Source: Patescibacteria group bacterium UBA2211
GTDB taxonomy: Bacteria; Patescibacteriota; Minisyncoccia; Minisyncoccales; Minisyncoccaceae
Reading direction: 5' to 3'
Length of the DNA: 6,844 bases
NCBI GenBank assembly: GCA_002327845.1
Contig: DCUP01000001.1
Location: forward strand, 5,347 to 12,190
Below are positions 1 through 6,444 of this stretch, one piece after another (positions within the stretch are counted from its first letter, which is position 1; the number at the start of each line of letters is the position of its first letter). The notes beneath the pieces were generated by a model, which did no database searches, was not told the DNA's origin, and saw nothing but the letters and a program-made list of their open reading frames with translations. Both the position numbers and the translations under genes were made by a program.

Positions 1-1221
1 GGCTCAAAAAACGCAGCCTTTCCTGTTTTAATTGCGACACTATTAACTAGCGAAGATTGTGTTATTGATAATATTCCATTAGTCGAAGATATTTTCAGAA
101 TGCTTGAAATATTCGAAAGCATGAAAGTTAAAGTTGAATGGTTGGGAGAAAGAAAAATTAGGATCAACGCAAAAAATATGGATCCCTCAAAAATCAATTC
201 TGATTTAGTTTTGAAATTTAGAGGATCAGTTCTTTTATTCGGAGCTATTTTATCAAGGTTCGGAAAAGTTATTTTGCCTCAGCCTGGTGGGTGTGTTATT
301 GGGGTTCGTCCGATTGATACTCATTTAGATGCTTTTTCTCAAATGGGAATTGATATTAAAGAAAATAGAGGTAAGTTTGTAATGACTGCTCCTCAAAAAT
401 TAAAAGACAATATGGTTATAATGGATGAATTATCTGTTACGGCCACAGCCAATGTTCTACTTTTTTCAAGTTTATTAACTGAGGAAATTATACTCAAGGT
501 TGCTGATGGGGATTATCAGAACCAAGAACTATGCAAGATCTTAAAAAAGATGGGAGTTAAAATTTCTGGTGTTGGACAGCATACACTAATTATTAACGGG
601 CAGAAAAAATTGAAAGGATTTAAGCATTTCTTAATGTTTGATCCAATTGAGGCAGGTACTTTTATTATTATGGCTTTAGCAGTTAAAGGAAATATTTTAG
701 TCAAGAATGTTGAATATCCTTTCTTGGAATTTGTATTAAAAAAATTAGAAGACTGTGGTGCTAATTTTGAAATTATTAAAAGAAAAAAAGATTTAGTTGA
801 TGTTCAGGTTTTATCATCTAAAAATATTAAAATTAGAAAAATGCAAAGTTTGCCTTTTCCAGGATTTCCTTCAGACTTACTTTCTGTTTTGGGAGTGTTG
901 GCAACTCAGACTAGGGGAGTAACATTGATTCACGACCCATTATACGAGGGAAGATTGAAATATATGGAAGGATTAACCAAGATGGGAGCAGATATATTTT
1001 TCTCTGATCCGCATCGTGCAGTAATCAATGGAATAACCAAGCTATACGGAGCAGATATGGGTTCGTTCGATTTAAGAGGGGGAGCATCATTAATAACTGC
1101 TGGACTGATTGCCGAAGGAAAAACAACGATTAGAAATATTTATCAGGTTGATAGAGGATACGAGAAAATAGAAGAGAGGCTTCAAAAATTAGGAGCCGAT
1201 ATTAAAAGGATAAAAGATTAA
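1..1221 (+). CDS. murA: UDP-N-acetylglucosamine 1-carboxyvinyltransferase (MurA), 5'-truncated by window edge
   Basis: MurA transfers enolpyruvate from PEP to UDP-GlcNAc, the first committed cytoplasmic step of peptidoglycan synthesis. The frame is open from base 1 and already reads GSKNAAFPVL, the start of the family's UDP-GlcNAc-binding Lys-Asn motif (E. coli K22/N23). About 19 residues therefore lie outside the window, and the ATG at 100 is internal. Of 406 visible residues, C98 in PGGCVIGVRP matches catalytic Cys115, the fosfomycin target, and R103 matches Arg120. D292 in FPSDL matches Asp305. R359 in DLRGGASL and R385 in DRGYEKIEERL match Arg371 and Arg397. The internal DPIEAGTF matches the second-domain repeat of the EPSP synthase fold. 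Estimated full length, about 425 residues, is normal for the family (E. coli 419). The gene ends in TAA one base before holB, so the two are probably cotranscribed. No disruption is seen. Confidence 0.96.
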   Translation, partial: GSKNAAFPVLIATLLTSEDCVIDNIPLVEDIFRMLEIFESMKVKVEWLGERKIRINAKNMDPSKINSDLVLKFRGSVLLFGAILSRFGKVILPQPGGCVIGVRPIDTHLDAFSQMGIDIKENRGKFVMTAPQKLKDNMVIMDELSVTATANVLLFSSLLTEEIILKVADGDYQNQELCKILKKMGVKISGVGQHTLIINGQKKLKGFKHFLMFDPIEAGTFIIMALAVKGNILVKNVEYPFLEFVLKKLEDCGANFEIIKRKKDLVDVQVLSSKNIKIRKMQSLPFPGFPSDLLSVLGVLATQTRGVTLIHDPLYEGRLKYMEGLTKMGADIFFSDPHRAVINGITKLYGADMGSFDLRGGASLITAGLIAEGKTTIRNIYQVDRGYEKIEERLQKLGADIKRIKD

Positions 1222-1222
1222 A

Positions 1223-2140
1223 ATGACAATTGGTCACAAAAAACAGAAAGAAGTATTAGAGAGACTTGCTAAAGGTAAAAACATTCCTCACGCCCTACTA
1301 TTTTCCGGAATAGATAAAATTGGAAAGAAGAGAGTTGCTATTGAATTTATTAAAAGTATTTTTTGTGAGAAAGAAAAAGGATTTTGCGAAGAATGCTATT
1401 CATGTAAAAGTATAGATTCAGCAAGTTTTCCAGACTTATCAATAATAGAAGCAAAAGACAGGAATATTGAAATTGAAGAGGTTAGAGACCTACAGAACAG
1501 ATTGTCTCTAAAGTCATATAATAACTCACTTAAGGTTGGGATTATAGATGATGCCCACTTAATGAGGAAAGATGCCCAGAATGCTCTTTTAAAGGTTTTA
1601 GAAGAACCAAAAGGGGATACGTTGTTGATATTAATTACTTCCTATCCGCAGATGCTTTTACCAACTGTTCGTTCAAGATTAGAAGAAATTAAGTTTTCGG
1701 TTGTCTCTCGAAAAGAGATAGAAGATTATTTAGTTTCCCTCGGAGCTAGTGAAGAAAAAGCTAAAGAGATTGCTTTAATTTCTTCAGGACAAATAGGTAA
1801 GGCAATAGATTTTTTAAATGATAAAGAAAAGTTAAATTATTTTAATAAGGCGATTAAAGACATTATTTCACTAGCTCACTCAGAAATGTATAAAAGATTT
1901 GACTTTGCCAAAGAATTCAAGGAGAATCAAGATGAGATCGTAAATGTATTAGATATATGGGAGAGGTTTATGAGGCGAGAGATATTATTAAAGGTCTATG
2001 GCAATAAAGGAAGCTTGGAAAATTATTCTTTAAAAAAGATTAAAGAAATAATTGATGAGTTAGAGAAAACCAAGTACCTTATTGAGAATACAAATGTTAA
2101 CAAGAAATTAGCGTTAGAAAATTTATTAATAACATTATAA
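1223..2140 (+). CDS. holB: DNA polymerase III clamp-loader subunit delta' (AAA+ family)
   Basis: Predicted delta' subunit of the clamp loader that places the sliding clamp on primed DNA; 305 residues. The N-terminal AAA+ part (about 1-160) has a P-loop remnant at 29-36 (GIDKIGKK), with Lys where active ATPases have Thr/Ser. It also has a four-cysteine zinc module (C48, C55, C58, C61), a Walker-B-like IIDDAH at 107-112 and the family signature NALLKVLEEP at 120-129. A sensor/arginine-finger region TVRSR at 148-152 follows. The usual SRC motif reads SRL here, so the Arg is kept and the Cys lost. A lid and a Lys/Glu-rich helical C-terminal domain follow. The non-canonical P-loop favours delta' over the ATP-hydrolysing gamma/tau (DnaX), and the length also fits delta'. 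The start ATG lies one base after the murA stop. A weak AAAGGA at 1205-1210 sits a rather long 12 nt upstream. Confidence 0.88.
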   Translation: MTIGHKKQKEVLERLAKGKNIPHALLFSGIDKIGKKRVAIEFIKSIFCEKEKGFCEECYSCKSIDSASFPDLSIIEAKDRNIEIEEVRDLQNRLSLKSYNNSLKVGIIDDAHLMRKDAQNALLKVLEEPKGDTLLILITSYPQMLLPTVRSRLEEIKFSVVSRKEIEDYLVSLGASEEKAKEIALISSGQIGKAIDFLNDKEKLNYFNKAIKDIISLAHSEMYKRFDFAKEFKENQDEIVNVLDIWERFMRREILLKVYGNKGSLENYSLKKIKEIIDELEKTKYLIENTNVNKKLALENLLITL

Positions 2141-2156
2141 TAATTTTTTTAAACAT

Positions 2157-2711
2157 ATGTACGAACAAATTATAAAAGAAAAAGAACCAGAAATGGACAA
2201 GGTAGTAGATTTTGTCACTAAGAAGATTTCAAGTTTTAGAACTGGCAGAGCTACTCCAGCTTTAATTGAAAATATTCAAGCTGAATGTTTTGGGCAAATG
2301 ATGCCAATTAAACAATTGGCAGCCATATCAGTTCCTAGTGCTAGGACTCTTTCAATTCAACCTTGGGATAAGACATATATGGAAGCAATTGAGAAGGCTA
2401 TTTCAAGAGAGGGGGCAGGATTATCTCCAGTAGTTTCTGGTGATGTGATTCTTATCAATATGCCTCAAATGTCAGAAGAATTAAGAAAGGAATTATCAAA
2501 AGCTCTTTCTCAAATTAATGATGATGCTAAGCGAACGATTAGGAAATATAGAGATGAGGCTTGGTCAGATATACAGGATAAAACTAGAGATGGTCTAATT
2601 AGAGAAGATGACAAGTTTAAAGCCAAAGATAAATTACAGGAATTGGTTGATAAGTATAATAAAAAGGTTGATGATTTAGTTGACCGTAAGAAAGTTGAAA
2701 TAGAAGGATAA
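2157..2711 (+). CDS. frr: Ribosome recycling factor
   Basis: RRF acts with EF-G to split the post-termination ribosome. The 184-residue product matches the normal length (E. coli 185). It has the N-terminal helix with MDK at 13-15, the RTGRA motif at 28-32 and the compact domain II (about 31-103). A long C-terminal three-helix bundle follows, with R129 and R132 at the same positions as the conserved arginines of E. coli RRF. The C-terminal arm is highly charged, as is typical. The start at 2157 gives the family's usual N-terminus, and the next Met at residue 13 would remove the first helix. No Shine-Dalgarno sequence precedes the start: the 16-nt gap after holB is A/T only apart from a single C. 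It sits directly upstream of rseP, whose SD lies in frr's last codons. Confidence 0.97.
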   Translation: MYEQIIKEKEPEMDKVVDFVTKKISSFRTGRATPALIENIQAECFGQMMPIKQLAAISVPSARTLSIQPWDKTYMEAIEKAISREGAGLSPVVSGDVILINMPQMSEELRKELSKALSQINDDAKRTIRKYRDEAWSDIQDKTRDGLIREDDKFKAKDKLQELVDKYNKKVDDLVDRKKVEIEG

Positions 2712-2713
2712 AT

Positions 2714-3832
2714 ATGTTTTTAATAGATATAATAGTTTTTTTAATAGTTTTAGGGATTGTTGTTTTTGTCCACGAGCTTGGTCATTTTGTGGCTGCTAAA
2801 ACTTCAGGAGTAAAAGTTGAAGAATTTGGATTAGGCTTTCCTCCTCGTCTTTGGAAAAAAACAATTGGTGAAACTCAGTATTTTATCGGAGCGATTCCTT
2901 TTGGTGGAATGACTAGGATTTTTGGTATGGATGAAATGGACGAAGAAAAAGACAAAGATTCTAGAGCTTACGAATCGAAAAGTGCCTGGAAAAAATTATG
3001 GATTTGCGGAGGAGGAGTTATTTTTAATTTAATTTTTGCCGCTATTGTTTTTTACGGTTTAATTGCTTTTTCTGGATTTAAGTCAGAACAAGCTTTGATT
3101 TATTCTGAATATCATTTTCCTTTTGGAAATCAAGTTAATCAAGTTTTGATTGCTCAAGTTGATAAAGATTCTCCCGCTGAAATTGCAGGATTAAAATCTT
3201 ACGATATCGTTCTTTCTGTTGATGGAGAAACAGTAAATGGAACAGAAGAATTTAGTACTATTATTTCTGAAAATAAGGGTAAGGAAGTTATTCTTGGATT
3301 GAAAGATGGAAGAGAATTAAAAGTTACATCAAGAACAGATTATCCATCAGATCAAGGTCCATTGGGTGTTGGCTTGAGAGATATGGCGATATTAAATTAT
3401 TCAAGCTTTCCTGAAAAAGCTTTGGTAGGATTTTTACATGCTTATAATATCACGGATTATTCTATTAAAGCGATGGGGCATATTTTCTCTTATGCTATAA
3501 CCAATAATTCAATGGAAACAGTTGCTTCTTCGATGACTGGTCCAGTAGGAATATTCGCTATTACTAAGATTATAATGCAGAAGGGATTATTCGATGTAAT
3601 TAATTTAATAGCTATTCTTTCAATAGCTTTGGGGGTAAGTAATTTATTGCCTATTCCAGCCATGGATGGAGCTAAGCTTATTTACGTTGGTTTAGAATCA
3701 ATAAATAAAAAAATATTTAGTAAAGAATTGCAAATGAAAGTTGAAAGTGTTGGAGCAATATTTTTAATACTTTTAGCTGTGGCAATAATTTTTAAAGATT
3801 TTATTCAATTTAAAGATATAATATTTAAATAA
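2714..3832 (+). CDS. rseP: RIP (site-2) zinc metalloprotease, RseP/RasP family, M50
   Basis: Membrane-embedded protease that cleaves transmembrane substrates within the bilayer, typically anti-sigma factors or signal-peptide remnants; the substrate here is unknown. The 372-residue protein has the HELGH zinc motif at 20-24 inside the first membrane segment (about 3-25). It has the family's GGGVIFNLIFA motif at 99-109 opening the second segment and one PDZ domain at about 140-220. GPVGI lies at 276-280. The C-terminal motif NLLPIPAMDG at 310-319 supplies the third zinc ligand, D318; the common PxLDG is PAMDG here. A last membrane helix spans about 344-366. One PDZ, rather than the two of E. coli RseP, resembles Gram-positive RasP. 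The start is well supported by AGAAGGA at 2702-2708, 5 nt upstream. In B. subtilis the same gene also directly precedes proS. Confidence 0.95.
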   Translation: MFLIDIIVFLIVLGIVVFVHELGHFVAAKTSGVKVEEFGLGFPPRLWKKTIGETQYFIGAIPFGGMTRIFGMDEMDEEKDKDSRAYESKSAWKKLWICGGGVIFNLIFAAIVFYGLIAFSGFKSEQALIYSEYHFPFGNQVNQVLIAQVDKDSPAEIAGLKSYDIVLSVDGETVNGTEEFSTIISENKGKEVILGLKDGRELKVTSRTDYPSDQGPLGVGLRDMAILNYSSFPEKALVGFLHAYNITDYSIKAMGHIFSYAITNNSMETVASSMTGPVGIFAITKIIMQKGLFDVINLIAILSIALGVSNLLPIPAMDGAKLIYVGLESINKKIFSKELQMKVESVGAIFLILLAVAIIFKDFIQFKDIIFK

Positions 3833-3833
3833 C

Positions 3834-5063
3834 ATGAAACAAGCCGATTTATTAACAAGGACAGTTAAAGAAAACCCTAAAGATGAAATTAGTTTAAACG
3901 CTAAGCTTTTAACGAGAGCTGGATTTGTTGATAAATTAGCTAGTGGCATATATACTTATCTTCCTTTAGGTTTGAGAGTTTTAAGTAAGATAGAAAATAT
4001 TGTTAGAGAAGAAATGAATAGTGTTGGAGCACAAGAAATATTAATGCCATCGCTCCTTCCTAAGGATAATTGGGAAAAAACAGGAAGATGGAACGTAGAA
4101 GAGATGTACAAAATTCATGATGAGAATTTGGGATTGGGCTGGACTCATGAAGAAATTATTACTCCTTTAATGAAGAAGCATATTTTATCTTCACACGATC
4201 TACCAAAAGCAATTTATCAAATTCAATCTAAATTTAGAAACGAACCAAGAGCTAAATCGGGTATTTTGCGTGGCAGAGAATTTTTAATGAAAGATCTTTA
4301 CTCTTTTCATAACAACGAAGAGAGTTTGAACGAATATTATGAAAGAATCAAGAAAGCTTATTTTCGTATTTACGAAAGGTGCGGATTAAAAGACAAAACA
4401 TATTTAACTTTAGCGGGAGGAGGAACATTTTCTTCTTCATCTCATGAATTTCAAACAATTACATCAGCCGGAGAAGATATCATATATATCTGCAAAGAAT
4501 GTGGCAACGCAATCAACAAAGAAGTGTTTGACAAGAAGTGTTCTTGCGGAGGCAAAGATTTTATTGAAGAAAAAGCAATTGAAGTTGGTAATATTTTTAA
4601 ACTAGGAACTAAATATTCTAAGGTATTTGATTTGAAAGATGAGAATGGAAAGCATTTGATAATGGGTTGTTACGGTTTGGGCGTCAGTAGATTGATGGGA
4701 GCTATCGTTGAAGTTTTTAATGATGATAAAGGAATGATGTGGCCGAAGAACGTGGCACCATTTTCTATTCATTTAGTTTCTCTTGATATGGGAGATAATG
4801 ATGTAAAGCAAAAAGCCGAAGAAATTTACGATATTTTACAAAATTCAAATCTTGAAGTATTATATGACAACAGAGACGAGAAGACAGCGGGGGAAAAGCT
4901 TAATGATTGCGATTTAATAGGTATTCCCATGCGTATTGTTATCAGTCAAAAGACGCTGAAAGAAGAGAGCGTCGAGATTAAAAAGAGGGGAGAAGAAAAG
5001 ACAGAACTATTGAAGATTAAAGATTTAATTGATTTTCTAAAAAATGACATTCAAGACATTTAA
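3834..5063 (+). CDS. proS: Prolyl-tRNA synthetase, short form lacking the INS editing domain
   Basis: Class II aminoacyl-tRNA synthetase charging tRNA-Pro; 409 residues against 572 in E. coli. Seen in order: the motif 1 region (about 38-75), the THEE substrate loop at 104-107, motif 2 at about 134-154 (FRNEPRAKSGILRGREFLMKD region with R135, E137, R146), HEF at 204-206, motif 3 GCYGLGVSR at 278-286 (R286), and a C-terminal anticodon-binding domain (about 308-405). The sequence is bacterial-type (closest in pattern to E. coli ProRS), but the roughly 180-residue INS insertion that removes Ala-tRNA-Pro is missing. In its place, between HEF and the EVGNIFKLGTKYS block, is a short segment with two cysteine pairs (C220/C223 and C236/C238) that looks like a small zinc ribbon. 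The start is one base after the rseP stop with no SD. The 3' end overlaps mreB by 20 nt. Confidence 0.96.
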   Translation: MKQADLLTRTVKENPKDEISLNAKLLTRAGFVDKLASGIYTYLPLGLRVLSKIENIVREEMNSVGAQEILMPSLLPKDNWEKTGRWNVEEMYKIHDENLGLGWTHEEIITPLMKKHILSSHDLPKAIYQIQSKFRNEPRAKSGILRGREFLMKDLYSFHNNEESLNEYYERIKKAYFRIYERCGLKDKTYLTLAGGGTFSSSSHEFQTITSAGEDIIYICKECGNAINKEVFDKKCSCGGKDFIEEKAIEVGNIFKLGTKYSKVFDLKDENGKHLIMGCYGLGVSRLMGAIVEVFNDDKGMMWPKNVAPFSIHLVSLDMGDNDVKQKAEEIYDILQNSNLEVLYDNRDEKTAGEKLNDCDLIGIPMRIVISQKTLKEESVEIKKRGEEKTELLKIKDLIDFLKNDIQDI

Positions 5064-6126
5064 TATAAATAAATATTTTTCTAATTTATCACAGGACATT
5101 GCTATCGATTTAGGAACAGCTAACTGTCTAGTATATGTCCGTGGGCGTGGCATTATTTTATCTGAACCATCGGTCGTGGCTTTAAATAAAAAGACGGGAC
5201 AAGTTTTAGCTATCGGCAGAGAGGCGGAAAAAATGGTAGGAAGAACTCCAGGACACATTGTTGCTATTAGACCATTGGTTAATGGAGTTATTTCTGATTT
5301 TGAAGTAACTGAACAAATGCTTAGATATTTAATTGAAAGAGCCAAAGAAGATAAATTTACATTTTTAAAACCAAGAGTTATTGTCGGTATTCCTTCGGGA
5401 GTAACTGAGGTAGAAAAGAAAGCAGTACGCGACGCAACAAAGTCAGCTGGAGCAAGAGAAGTATTTTTAATTGAAGAACCCATGGCTTCTGCGATTGGAG
5501 CTAGAATGCCAGTACAAGATCCTTCTGGTAATTTTGTAGTTGATATTGGAGGGGGAACAACTGAGGTTGCTGTTATTTCTTTGGGTGGAATAGTTGTTTC
5601 TAAGAGCTTAAGAATCGCTGGAGATAAATTTAATAATGATATTATTCAATTTGCTCAAGAGAAATATAAATTATTGATTGGAGTTAGAACAGCAGAAAAA
5701 ATTAAAATAAATATCGGAGCAGTTTATTTTGAAAAAGAGCCATTAAAACAAGATAACAAAACTATGCCGATGAGGGGAAGGAACTTGGTAACGGGTCTTC
5801 CTGAAGAAGTAATTATTTCTCAAACAGATGTTAAAAAAGCGTTAGAGAGATCTATTAATCAAATAGTTTCAGAAATAAAAAATACAATAGAAATGACTCC
5901 GCCAGAATTATTAGCTGATATTATGAAAAAAGGAATCGCCTTATGTGGAGGAGGAGCGCAATTGAGAGGGTTAGATAAAATGATTGTTAAAGAAACAAAT
6001 ATTCCTACTTATATTATTGAAGACCCAATGACTGCAGTGGCAAGGGGAGCGGGAATGGTCTTAGAAAACCTTGATGATTTCCACGACGTCTTAGTTGAGA
6101 CAGAAGAATTACAACCACCAAAATAG
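5044..6126 (+). CDS. mreB: Rod-shape-determining actin homologue MreB
   Basis: Actin-like ATPase that forms membrane-associated filaments guiding lateral cell-wall synthesis. The 360-residue product has phosphate-1 motif DIAIDLGTAN at 18-27, the conserved EPSVVA at 41-46, IEEPMASAIG at 143-152, phosphate-2 DIGGGTTEVAV at 167-177 and the adenosine-binding region ALCGGGAQLRGL at 299-310. It is slightly longer than E. coli MreB (347), with a somewhat extended N-terminus (1-17) that may carry the membrane-binding helix. The start is forced: an in-frame TAA at 5038-5040 lies just upstream, and no other ATG, GTG or TTG precedes the phosphate-1 motif. The gene therefore overlaps proS by 20 nt in another frame. 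There is no SD, so translation is perhaps coupled to proS. It is the last gene of the operon and is followed at once by a terminator, so mreC and mreD are not adjacent downstream. Confidence 0.97.
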   Translation: MTFKTFNINKYFSNLSQDIAIDLGTANCLVYVRGRGIILSEPSVVALNKKTGQVLAIGREAEKMVGRTPGHIVAIRPLVNGVISDFEVTEQMLRYLIERAKEDKFTFLKPRVIVGIPSGVTEVEKKAVRDATKSAGAREVFLIEEPMASAIGARMPVQDPSGNFVVDIGGGTTEVAVISLGGIVVSKSLRIAGDKFNNDIIQFAQEKYKLLIGVRTAEKIKINIGAVYFEKEPLKQDNKTMPMRGRNLVTGLPEEVIISQTDVKKALERSINQIVSEIKNTIEMTPPELLADIMKKGIALCGGGAQLRGLDKMIVKETNIPTYIIEDPMTAVARGAGMVLENLDDFHDVLVETEELQPPK

Positions 6127-6130
6127 CATT

Positions 6131-6160
6131 AAAATAGCAACAAAAAGTTGCTGTTTTTTT
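6131..6160 (+). terminator. Rho-independent terminator of the murA-mreB operon
   Basis: Perfect 6-bp stem AGCAAC (6136-6141) / GTTGCT (6147-6152) around an AAAAA loop. It extends outward through a T-G wobble and an AAAA/TTTT pairing (6131-6134 with 6154-6157), with seven consecutive T at 6154-6160. It starts 4 nt after the mreB stop, so it closes the operon and separates it from the 23S rRNA unit. Confidence 0.93.
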
Positions 6161-6243
6161 ATAATAATTGGGAGGCAAAATAAACGAATTTATCTTGATT
6201 TATAGCCAAAAAAGGCTTGGTCACAGTTTATCCCCCAAAAGAC
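6161..6243. other. Non-coding spacer between the operon terminator and the 23S promoter
   Basis: No gene is recognised. There is a GGGAGG at 6170-6175 without a start codon at usable distance. A small AGCC/GGCT inverted repeat (6204-6207 and 6214-6217) encloses six A; it has no T-tract and could equally pair as CCAA (6206-6209) with TTGG (6217-6220). It may be only an upstream promoter region. No tRNA fold or 16S-like sequence is seen. Confidence 0.6.
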
Positions 6244-6271
6244 TTGACAATGTTCTTAAATCTGCTAAATT
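6244..6271 (+). promoter_or_regulatory. Sigma70-type promoter of the 23S rRNA unit
   Basis: A consensus -35 TTGACA (6244-6249) is separated by 16 bp from a -10 TAAATT (6266-6271), preceded by TG at 6263-6264, an extended -10 arrangement. Predicted transcription start is about 6277-6281. The region between -10 and start is all A/T apart from one C, unlike the G/C-rich discriminators of many stringently controlled rRNA promoters. It is the only convincing promoter between the mreB terminator and the 23S gene. Confidence 0.8.
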
Positions 6272-6280
6272 ATTAATTAC

Positions 6281-6325
6281 ATGATAAATATAAAGAAGAT
6301 ACAAACAGTAAATAGGCGGTTTTAA
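6281..6325 (+). other. Possible 14-codon leader ORF in the 23S leader
   Basis: An ATG lies 9 nt after the -10 box, within 0-4 nt of the predicted transcript 5' end, so translation would be leaderless; no SD is possible. It encodes MINIKKIQTVNRRF and stops at TAA 6323-6325. Tandem AGG-CGG arginine codons (6314-6319) fall at the base of the long hairpin, and the stop lies inside its 5' arm. A short ORF like this can easily occur by chance in AT-rich DNA, so it is listed only because of its placement relative to the promoter and the hairpins. Confidence 0.2.
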
Positions 6326-6359
6326 AAAATAGCTTAATTAAGTTGTTTCTAAAAGCCGC
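6316..6359 (+). promoter_or_regulatory. Long leader hairpin, candidate antiterminator or processing stem
   Basis: The 20-nt arms 6316-6335 and 6340-6359 fold around an AATT loop (6336-6339) with no length asymmetry. Eighteen of 20 positions can pair, three of them as G-U wobbles (6320/6355, 6330/6345, 6332/6343). The mismatches are A6324/A6351 and A6326/C6349. The base is a strong GCGG/CCGC clamp. The 3' portion 6351-6359 is also needed by the downstream terminator-like hairpin, so the two folds exclude each other. It could be an antiterminator, an RNase III-type rRNA processing stem, or both. Confidence 0.6.
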
Positions 6360-6380
6360 GCGAAAGCGTCTTTTTTATTT
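6351..6380 (+). terminator. Terminator-like hairpin within the 23S leader (candidate attenuator)
   Basis: AAAAG (6351-6355) pairs with CTTTT (6370-6374), and GCGC (6358-6361) pairs with GCGT (6366-6369), closing on a GAAA tetraloop at 6362-6365, with a two-base bulge at 6356-6357. A T-rich tract (6371-6376, then A and TTT) follows. It lies about 70 nt before the 23S 5' end and downstream of the only good promoter, so full termination here would abolish 23S synthesis from that promoter. Either read-through is regulated, or termination is weak, or a separate ~100-nt RNA ends here. Confidence 0.5.
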
Positions 6381-6444
6381 CGTGTAAGGTAGCTTGATAA
6401 ATTAATAGAGTAAATAAGAATAAAGTTATTATTTGCTAATCAAA

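Noticed and set aside
516..704. Open reading frame of 62 codons on the minus strand
   Set aside because: It lies wholly inside murA in antisense, with no supported start signal or family resemblance.
5037..5483. Open reading frame of 148 codons on the minus strand
   Set aside because: It lies antisense to the conserved 5' half of mreB, has no recognisable domain, and its composition reflects the complementary strand of a real gene.
6221..6236. TTATCCCCC as a DnaA box or origin signal
   Set aside because: It differs from TTATCCACA at two positions, is single, and has no cluster of boxes or unwinding element around it.
6251..6260. boxA-like TGTTCTTAAA near the 23S promoter
   Set aside because: It lies between the -35 and -10 elements, so it would not be transcribed from this promoter and cannot act as an antitermination RNA site.
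6170..6283. GGGAGG ribosome-binding-like sequence as a sign of a small gene in the spacer
   Set aside because: The nearest in-range triplets are not start codons, and the first TTG is about 19 nt away; no conserved product is visible.
6278..6380. Leader RNA as a known small RNA (SRP RNA, 6S, tRNA or 5S)
   Set aside because: None of the conserved motifs of these RNAs is present and no cloverleaf can be drawn; an unknown small RNA remains possible.
6394..6424. Second possible 23S promoter beginning with TTGATA downstream of the terminator-like hairpin
   Set aside because: No acceptable -10 hexamer occurs at 16-18 bp spacing; the best nearby A/T hexamers are at wrong distances.
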